Source: an uncultured Bacilli bacterium (lineage in GTDB: Bacteria > Bacillota_I > Bacilli_A > RF39 > UBA660). From it: a stretch of 34,218 nt of DNA. The notes beneath the pieces were generated by a model, which saw nothing but the letters and a program-made list of their open reading frames with translations, ran no database searches and was not told the DNA's origin. The stretch is taken from contig CALVIU010000013.1 of assembly GCA_944331835.1 (NCBI GenBank), positions 1 through 34,218 on the forward strand, in the 5' to 3' direction. The translations under genes were made by a program, and so were the position numbers. This document shows positions 29,467-34,218 of this stretch, in pieces; the first letter of the stretch is position 1, and each line of letters opens with the position of its first letter.

Positions 29467-29794
29467 TCACAAAATAGAACGTATTGCTAGTGATATATCT
29501 CGTAACATTAGTGATATCTTAGCTAATGAAGCAAATGATTCTTTACTTAAAACCATCACAGTTACTGGCTGTCATGTTACAAATGATTTAAGTTTTTGTA
29601 AAGTTTATTTTACATCCTTATCTAATTTAGATAAAAAAATATTAGAACGGGAATTAAATGAAGCAGCTCCTTACATCCGCGGTGAAGTAAGCAAGCGTGT
29701 TGATATTAGACATACGCCAGAAATAAAATTCATCTATGATGAATCAATAGAATACGGTAAAAAAATTGATGATATAATTAGTTCACTAAACTAA
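29459..29794 (+). CDS. rbfA: Ribosome-binding factor RbfA
   Basis: A 111-residue KH-like protein that binds the 30S subunit and helps 16S rRNA 5' end maturation. The family pattern is RIASDISRNISDILANE at the start, VTNDLSFCKVYFT in the middle, and RHTPEIKFIYDESIEYG near the end. The ATG at 29459 is chosen over the one at 29438 because GGTGGAGG ends eight bases upstream, inside infB. The next gene starts 20 bases later with its own AAGGAG. Confidence 0.95.
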   Translation: MPSHKIERIASDISRNISDILANEANDSLLKTITVTGCHVTNDLSFCKVYFTSLSNLDKKILERELNEAAPYIRGEVSKRVDIRHTPEIKFIYDESIEYGKKIDDIISSLN

Positions 29795-29813
29795 GCATAT
29801 AAGGAGTTAAGTA

Positions 29814-30461
29814 ATGGAAAATAAACATAACATGACCAAAGAAGATAATATCTTTTTTGCTAAGAGAAAATTGGCTGATAATATTTATAAAAGTGCTAAC
29901 TTAGAAGGGATTGCTGTAACTTTTGCAGATACTTATGCTTTTATGAATAATGTTAATACAGGAAATATTTCAATAGATGATATGTTGAAATTAAAGGGCC
30001 TAAAAGACGCTTAGCAATATGTTTTTGATACTATTGATGAAGAAATAACAATTGATTATATAAAGAAAATCCATTTTGAGATATGTAAAGGACAAAATGT
30101 TTCCCCGCTTGGAGATTTTCGAGATAAAGGTGTTGGCATTACTGGTACTTCATGTCCAAGTGAATGTAACTATGAAGATGAATTAAAAAATATATTATCT
30201 ATTAATAAAGAATTAAAACGTTCTATTACATTATTTTGTTGGATTCAAAGAAGTCAAATGTTTCTAGATGGTAATAAAAGAGTAGCAAATCTAGTAGCTA
30301 ATAAAGAAATGATAAAAAATGGACAAGGTATTATTTCTATACCTATAGAAAAAATTGGTGAATATTTTACCAAACTAATTAATTATTATGAAACAAATGA
30401 TATGGAAGAGTTAAAACTTTGGATATATAATAACTGTATTGATGGTATAAATTTAAATTAA
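29814..30461 (+). pseudogene. Fic/Doc-family protein interrupted by an in-frame TAG
   Basis: One continuous frame of 216 codons from ATG 29814 to TAA 30461 is broken only by TAG at 30012-30014 (codon 67). The first part has the Fic N-terminal helices (YKSANLEGIAVTFADT and TGNISIDDML). The second part has IHFEICKGQNVSPLGDFRDK and the Fic loop SQMFLDGNKRVANL, with Gln148 in place of the usual catalytic His. Fic proteins usually transfer AMP to targets and often act as toxins. The TAG falls where relatives commonly carry an aromatic residue, so a single-base change such as TGG to TAG is likely. The upstream AAGGAG is intact. It lies between rbfA and truB. Confidence 0.75.
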
Positions 30462-30471
30462 GGAGGGTATA

Positions 30472-31083
30472 ATGATTGATGTTGTAAGAGAAAAATTACC
30501 TAAAGAATATGAAAGAGTTGTTTTAGAAGAATACTATAGTTTTTTTGCTAATATGTATGGAACTGGTCATACTTTATTTAGAGGTCGTATAACATATTCG
30601 ATGGATGAAAGCAAATTAACTAATAAAGATTTAACTGACCCAATACTTACATCAGCTATCGGAGCAGTTAAATCTGTTTATGAAGACGATAATTTAGAAT
30701 TTATTCTAAATAGAGAAAGTGATGGTAGAATTTCCGCTTTAGCTAGAGTTCGTATTAATGAAAACGAAGATATTCATATTGCTGAAGTATTATTTTTAGA
30801 ATATCAAGATTATGATGAAAAAATACGTATTATATCTGATATTACCAGTGAATTAGAAGAATATGCTCGTTCTTTAGATTGCTCTATTCTTTATTATGAA
30901 ATACCTAAATATGATAAAGATGGTTGGAATGCTGCTATTTTCAATGGCTTTAAGATTGTTGATGAACATCAAAGAATAACTTCTTCTCAAAGAACTTATT
31001 TACTATCTAAACCAATTGCTTTAGTAAGGAGTAACTCAGATGGATGCACTCTTAGTCGTAAACAAGCCAAAAGGACTAACTAG
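30472..31083 (+). CDS. Putative GNAT-like acyltransferase (uncertain)
   Basis: A 203-residue cytoplasmic protein with a strong ribosome site (AGGAGGG) six bases before the ATG. I do not recognise the family for sure. The C-terminal half has a strand-helix-strand pattern like GNAT acetyltransferases: IAEVLFLEYQ, then an amphipathic helix, SILYYEIPK and WNAAIFNGFKIVDE, where the GF near the end is typical. No clear acetyl-CoA R/QxxGxG/A loop is visible. Its 3' end overlaps truB by 44 bases in another frame, and the final 15 residues (SDGCTLSRKQAKRTN) therefore share DNA with the TruB start. Confidence 0.55.
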   Translation: MIDVVREKLPKEYERVVLEEYYSFFANMYGTGHTLFRGRITYSMDESKLTNKDLTDPILTSAIGAVKSVYEDDNLEFILNRESDGRISALARVRINENEDIHIAEVLFLEYQDYDEKIRIISDITSELEEYARSLDCSILYYEIPKYDKDGWNAAIFNGFKIVDEHQRITSSQRTYLLSKPIALVRSNSDGCTLSRKQAKRTN

Positions 31084-31879
31084 TAGAGATGTGGTTAATG
31101 AACTTAACCACATCTTTTCTACCAAAAAAATTGGTCATACCGGTACTCTTGACCCAAACGCCACCGGCGTCCTAGTTTGTCTTATAGGTAAATATACTAA
31201 ATTAGTTAATTTAATAACATCTTATGATAAAGAATATATTGCTGAAATTAAGCTAGGAGTAAAAACTGACACTGATGATATCACTGGTAATATCATCGCT
31301 AAAGAAAATACCACTTTAACTTTAGATAAAATAGAGGAAGTATTTTCTAATTTCCCTAAAACCTATGACCAACAAGTCCCAATCTATTCAGCCGTCAAAA
31401 TAAATGGCAAGAAACTTTATGAATACGCTAGAGAAAATATAGATATAACTCTTCCCAAAAGAAGAGTTAATATCTATTCTTTAGAGTTATTATCTTTCCA
31501 AGATAATATTATTACTTTTAAAACTAAAGTATCTAAAGGCACTTACATCCGTTCTTTAATTAATGATATATGTACTAACTTAAATACTATTGGTACAATG
31601 AACAATCTAATTCGTACTAAACAAGGAAACTTTGATATAAAAAATTCTTACACCCTAGAAGATATAAAAAATAATAATTATAAATTCCTAACTCTTAAAG
31701 AATTCCTAGATTATCCTATAATAGAGCTAGATGATACTTTAATAAAAAAAGTATCCAACGGTGCTATTATCCCCAATACATTTAATATCCAAGATAAAGT
31801 AATATTAACATACCAAAACAAAGATATAGCTATATATGAAGCCCAAGAAAAAGAATTAAAACCATACATAATGCTTTAA
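31040..31879 (+). CDS. truB: tRNA pseudouridine(55) synthase TruB
   Basis: A 279-residue enzyme that makes pseudouridine 55 in the T loop of tRNAs. The signatures are LLVVNKPKGLTSRDVV (4-19), the catalytic GHTGTLDPNATGVL with nucleophile D38, QVPIYSAVKINGKKLYEYAR, and KGTYIRSLINDI. A short PUA-like C-terminal region follows. AAGGAG eight bases before the ATG fixes the start inside the previous gene. ribF, which often follows truB, is not here; a terminator and a minus-strand cassette follow. Confidence 0.95.
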   Translation: MDALLVVNKPKGLTSRDVVNELNHIFSTKKIGHTGTLDPNATGVLVCLIGKYTKLVNLITSYDKEYIAEIKLGVKTDTDDITGNIIAKENTTLTLDKIEEVFSNFPKTYDQQVPIYSAVKINGKKLYEYARENIDITLPKRRVNIYSLELLSFQDNIITFKTKVSKGTYIRSLINDICTNLNTIGTMNNLIRTKQGNFDIKNSYTLEDIKNNNYKFLTLKEFLDYPIIELDDTLIKKVSNGAIIPNTFNIQDKVILTYQNKDIAIYEAQEKELKPYIML

Positions 31880-31890
31880 TTCTTTTTTTT
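31848..31890. terminator. Long bidirectional terminator between truB and the DUF1016 genes
   Basis: AAAAAGAATTAAA (31848-31860) pairs perfectly with TTTAATTCTTTTT (31875-31887), followed by more T residues to 31890. The hairpin lies over the truB 3' end and stop codon. On the minus strand it also ends in a T-run, so it can close the DUF1016 unit. Confidence 0.8.
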
Positions 31891-31900
31891 CTTGCTATAT

Positions 31901-32809
31901 TTAAGTTAACATATAAGTTGTTATATAAATATCAGGATTTGTTGTATATTCAATAACATATTTATTATTTTTCTTTACTATTAATACTCCAATAGTTTTA
32001 TTGTGATTATCTTCTTTTAAGTTATTTTCAACATAATTTACATAAAATTCTAACTGTCCTATATCTTGTGATTTTAATACTCTAGTTTTAACTTCAACAA
32101 CTATATAAGTATTAAGTTTTATATTAAAGAATAATAAATCTATATGATATGTATTTGTTCCTACAATTATTTTATATTCATGACCAACTAGAGCAAAACC
32201 AGTTCCAAGTTCTAAGAATTTATTTTCAAGTAAAGAAATTATATATTTATGTATTACTTCTTCATTTAATTCATTAGTATCTTTATCACTTTTTAAGATA
32301 ACAGGATCTTTAATCATATCTTCGATAGTTAATTTATTAGTATCACTAATTATTTCAATATTGTTTTTATCAGCATATGATAATCTATCAAAAGATTTAT
32401 TTTTTATTTCGCATCTTAAGTCTCTGACCGATAAGTTATTTAGAATCACTTGATTGATATAATAGTTGCGTTCATTAATATTTTTTAATGGTAAAATATA
32501 GCGATAATGTGACCAATTCAATTGTGGACACAGTGTGTCCACAATTGGAAACATCATATAAAACTTTCTCATTTTACTAAGATTACTTTTATCATAATTC
32601 TTCCCATATTTCTCACTTAATTTCTTTCCCCAATCATTTATTAATCCATCGCCATACTTGGCTCGTTTAGCACCACCTTGAGCCTCAACTATAAGTTTAC
32701 CAATATGCCAGTAGGTATACAAAGTTTCACTATTGTCCTGTAAAGCCCGAACTCCTTTATTAATTTCATTTTTCCTTATTAAACTTTCAACTTCTTTATA
32801 ATAATTCAT
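31901..32809 (-). CDS. DUF1016/YhcG-family PD-(D/E)XK nuclease, copy A
   Basis: A 302-residue protein with an N-terminal DUF1016 winged-helix-like domain (1-130) and a C-terminal PD-(D/E)XK nuclease domain with visible catalytic residues: D224 in YHIDLLF, and E239 and K241 in VVEVKTR. The family is common on mobile elements and in defence regions. The ATG at 32809 is preferred over a TTG six bases upstream because it matches copy B exactly, with GGAGG eight bases ahead in both. It is about 84 percent identical to copy B overall, but residues 71-112 differ at 19 of 42 positions. A perfect 14-bp inverted repeat lies in codons 88-97. Confidence 0.88.
   Translation of the reverse strand: MNYYKEVESLIRKNEINKGVRALQDNSETLYTYWHIGKLIVEAQGGAKRAKYGDGLINDWGKKLSEKYGKNYDKSNLSKMRKFYMMFPIVDTLCPQLNWSHYRYILPLKNINERNYYINQVILNNLSVRDLRCEIKNKSFDRLSYADKNNIEIISDTNKLTIEDMIKDPVILKSDKDTNELNEEVIHKYIISLLENKFLELGTGFALVGHEYKIIVGTNTYHIDLLFFNIKLNTYIVVEVKTRVLKSQDIGQLEFYVNYVENNLKEDNHNKTIGVLIVKKNNKYVIEYTTNPDIYITTYMLT
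32519..32547 (-). repeat. Perfect inverted repeat inside DUF1016 copy A
   Basis: CAATTGTGGACACA (32519-32532), one central G, then TGTGTCCACAATTG (32534-32547). The centre (32533) is 276 bases downstream of the gene start, exactly as in copy B. Confidence 0.97.
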
Positions 32810-32833
32810 TTCCAAAACCTCCGATTAAAATAC

Positions 32834-33742
32834 TTAAGTTAGCATATATGTAGTCACATAAATATCATTACTAGTTGTATATTCAATAACATACTTATTA
32901 TTTTTCTTAACAATTAATACACCAATAGTTTTATTGTGATTATCTTCTTTTATATTATTATCAACATAACTTACATAAAATTCTAATTGTCCAATATCTT
33001 GTGGTTTTAATGCTCTAGTTTTTACTTCTACTACTATAAAAGCATTTAATTTATAATTATAAAATAACAAATCAATATGATAAGTAGTTGTTCCCACAAC
33101 TATTTTATATTCATGACCAACTAAAGCAAAACCAGTTCCAAGTTCTAAAAATTTATTCTCCAACAATGAAATTATATATTTATGAATTACTGCTTCATTT
33201 AATTCATTAGCATCTCTATCGCTCTTTAAAATAATCGGCTCTTTTATCATATCTTCAATAGTTAGTTTATTATTATCATTAATTATCTCAATACTATTTT
33301 TATCTTTATATGATAATCTATCAAAGGATTTGTTTTTTATTTCACGTCTTAAGTCTCTGACTGATAGATTATTTAATATTACTTGGTTGATATAGTAATT
33401 CCTTTCATTTGAATTTTTAATTGCTAAAACTTGCATATAATGGGTCCAACTTAATTTTGGAATCAGTGATTCCAAAATTGGAAAAGTCAAATAAAATAAA
33501 CGCATTTTAGAAAGATACGAAGCATCGTATTTCTTTCCGTATTTCTCGCTTAGTTTTCTTCCCCAATCTTTTATCAAACCATCACCATACCTGGCTCTTT
33601 TCTCTCCACCTTGAGCCTCAACTATGAGTTTACCAATATGCCAGTAGGTATACAAAGTTTCACTATTATCCTGTAAAGCCCGAACTCCTTTATTTATTTC
33701 AGCTTTCTTAATTAAATTTTCAACTTCTTTGTAATAATTCAT
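32834..33742 (-). CDS. DUF1016/YhcG-family PD-(D/E)XK nuclease, copy B
   Basis: A 302-residue protein, a tandem paralog of copy A, with catalytic D224, E239 and K241 conserved. A longer reading frame upstream exists but the true start is ATG 33742: GGAGG lies eight bases ahead, and copy A has the same leader and first residues (MNYYKEVE). The proteins differ at only about 7 of the first 70 and 24 of the last 190 positions, but at 19 of the 42 in between. The gap to copy A is 24 bases with no terminator, so one transcript probably carries both. A perfect 13-bp inverted repeat lies at the same coding position as in copy A. Confidence 0.88.
   Translation of the reverse strand: MNYYKEVENLIKKAEINKGVRALQDNSETLYTYWHIGKLIVEAQGGEKRARYGDGLIKDWGRKLSEKYGKKYDASYLSKMRLFYLTFPILESLIPKLSWTHYMQVLAIKNSNERNYYINQVILNNLSVRDLRREIKNKSFDRLSYKDKNSIEIINDNNKLTIEDMIKEPIILKSDRDANELNEAVIHKYIISLLENKFLELGTGFALVGHEYKIVVGTTTYHIDLLFYNYKLNAFIVVEVKTRALKPQDIGQLEFYVSYVDNNIKEDNHNKTIGVLIVKKNNKYVIEYTTSNDIYVTTYMLT
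33453..33479 (-). repeat. Perfect inverted repeat inside DUF1016 copy B
   Basis: AATTTTGGAATCA (33453-33465), one central G, then TGATTCCAAAATT (33467-33479). It differs from the copy A repeat at three positions per arm, and each difference is matched on the opposite arm. Confidence 0.97.
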
Positions 33743-33822
33743 TACCAAAACCTCCGATTGGTTATATACTTTATCACAAACAAATTGAAATATTTGTCGA
33801 ATTAAGAGACTATAGTAAATAT

Positions 33823-33867
33823 ATAAAAAAGATTTAAAGCAATTTGTAAGCTTTAAATCTTTTTTAT
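33823..33867. terminator. Strong bidirectional terminator after the XRE gene
   Basis: An 18-bp perfect stem: ATAAAAAAGATTTAAAGC (33823-33840) with its complement (33850-33867) around a nine-base loop. It overlaps the stop codon of the XRE gene and separates it from the DUF1016 pair, so the pair must have its own promoter in 33743-33822. That stretch contains TATATA and an ACAAAT/ATTTGT inverted repeat (33780-33785 and 33792-33797), but no clear -35/-10 pair. Confidence 0.88.
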
Positions 33868-34106
33868 ACTCCAATTTCTTCTTTATCAACAATTGATTTT
33901 GGGTAAGGTTTTCTTACATCAGTTCTATATAATATATAATCAATACTAGTATTATAATAATTAGCAAGTCTTTGTAATATATCTTCCGTTAATATTGTTT
34001 GACTAGTTTCATAATAGCTATAATTTCTTTGTGATATTCCCAGTTCTTTTGCAATTTCTCTTTGAACCAAATCCCTGTCTTCTCGTAGTTCTCTTAATCT
34101 ATTCAT
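33864..34106 (-). CDS. Small XRE-family (HTH_3) transcriptional regulator
   Basis: An 80-residue protein that is almost only a Cro/CI-type helix-turn-helix: LRELREDRDLVQREIAKELG followed by ISQRNYSYYET and a closing LANYYNTSIDYILYRTD. Such small regulators often repress their own promoter and neighbouring mobile or defence genes. AGGTGA lies six bases ahead of the ATG. A dense group of inverted repeats lies upstream and may hold its operators. Confidence 0.92.
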   Translation of the reverse strand: MNRLRELREDRDLVQREIAKELGISQRNYSYYETSQTILTEDILQRLANYYNTSIDYILYRTDVRKPYPKSIVDKEEIGV

Positions 34107-34122
34107 TGCTTCACCTGATAAA

Positions 34123-34128
34123 ATTATA
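34123..34128 (-). promoter_or_regulatory. -10 element for the XRE gene
   Basis: A perfect TATAAT on the minus strand, 17 bases before the ATG. A TTGACA (34153-34158 on the minus strand) exists but is 24 bases away, too far for a normal pair, so the -35 is unresolved. Confidence 0.45.
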
Positions 34129-34148
34129 TCTTAGATAAATATTATGTA

Positions 34149-34185
34149 GGTTTGTCAAACATAAGTGACAGAGTCACGACAAACC
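34149..34185. repeat. Nested inverted repeat upstream of the XRE gene
   Basis: GGTTTGTC (34149-34156) pairs with GACAAACC (34178-34185). Inside it GTGAC (34165-34169) pairs with GTCAC (34173-34177). The inner stem abuts the outer right arm and leaves an eight-base bulge on the left. The left arm is also part of a second palindrome, GTTTGTCAAAC (34150-34160). Confidence 0.85.
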
Positions 34186-34192
34186 AACTATA

Positions 34193-34218
34193 GATTATTT
34201 TGACTTGTCAAAATAATC
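34193..34218. repeat. Perfect 12-bp inverted repeat at the window end
   Basis: GATTATTTTGAC (34193-34204), TT, then GTCAAAATAATC (34207-34218). It reaches the last base of the window and may continue beyond it. There is no T-run on either side within the window. Confidence 0.9.

Noticed and set aside
30012..30014. TAG read as an amino acid (amber recoding) in the Fic gene
   Set aside because: TAG ends several intact genes here (for example at 1222, 16165 and 29466) and no special signal was seen, so a nonsense mutation is simpler.
33743..33892. A 50-residue N-terminal extension of DUF1016 copy B
   Set aside because: The extension has no ribosome site, crosses the XRE terminator, and is absent from copy A; GGAGG and the shared MNYYKEV start point to 33742.

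Overview
The window is a strongly AT-rich (low-GC) bacterial chromosome segment with classic Bacillota hallmarks: AGGAGG-type ribosome binding sites on nearly every gene, an RNase J, an RBP-dense nusA-infB operon, and a sporulation cluster (SpoIIAA, a sigma-F-type sigma factor, SpoVAC/D/E) next to recA. The standard genetic code is in use, since TAA, TAG and TGA all end apparently intact genes. The very small regulators, short RimP and compact operons suggest an uncultured, gut-type Bacilli/Erysipelotrichia-like lineage. That placement is inference; the sequence does not fix a species.

Layout. 194-2326: a membrane-anchored phosphodiester glycosidase (NAGPA fold) and a membrane-anchored protein of unknown function. 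2354-4027 (minus): RNase J, divergent from ftsY (4162-5148) with two sigma-A promoters sharing one -35 region. 5224-7634: lemA and a DUF2207 membrane protein. 7778-12760: pcrA, a sugar-nucleotide-type nucleotidyltransferase and ligA. 12809-16165: a three-gene envelope unit comprising a small anchored protein, a double solute-binding sensor with a degenerate GGDEF domain, and a YihY/BrkB membrane protein. 16464-17888: an LCP-family wall-polymer ligase preceded by three 12-bp direct repeats. 17995-20770: spoIIAA-sigF-spoVAC-spoVAD-spoVAE, with no spoIIAB between spoIIAA and sigF. 20865-21899: recA. 22008-24801: a large glycine-rich surface protein, a zinc-ribbon membrane protein and a UPF0316 protein. 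24802-25698: gene-poor, holding two decayed Rpn-type (PD-(D/E)XK) remnants. 25699-31879: rimP-nusA-ylxR-infB-rbfA-[broken fic]-[GNAT-like]-truB. 31901-34106 (minus): two tandem DUF1016 (YhcG-type) nuclease paralogs and a small XRE regulator, followed by nested inverted repeats at the window end.

How the genes work together. Most of the window is housekeeping: replication repair (pcrA, ligA, recA), RNA decay and protein targeting (RNase J, FtsY), and translation/transcription coupling (nusA operon, probably with a leader attenuator upstream of rimP). The sporulation unit would drive forespore transcription and dipicolinate uptake. Mobile or defence-like genes intrude at two places: the fic remnant inside the rbfA-truB operon, and the DUF1016/XRE cassette after truB.

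The strongest unexplained signal is in the two DUF1016 paralogs. Each carries a perfect inverted repeat (14-bp and 13-bp arms, one central base) centred at exactly the same coding position. The bases differ between the copies, but every difference inside the shared 13-bp arms is compensated on the other arm. The repeats lie in the one protein segment where the paralogs have diverged sharply.
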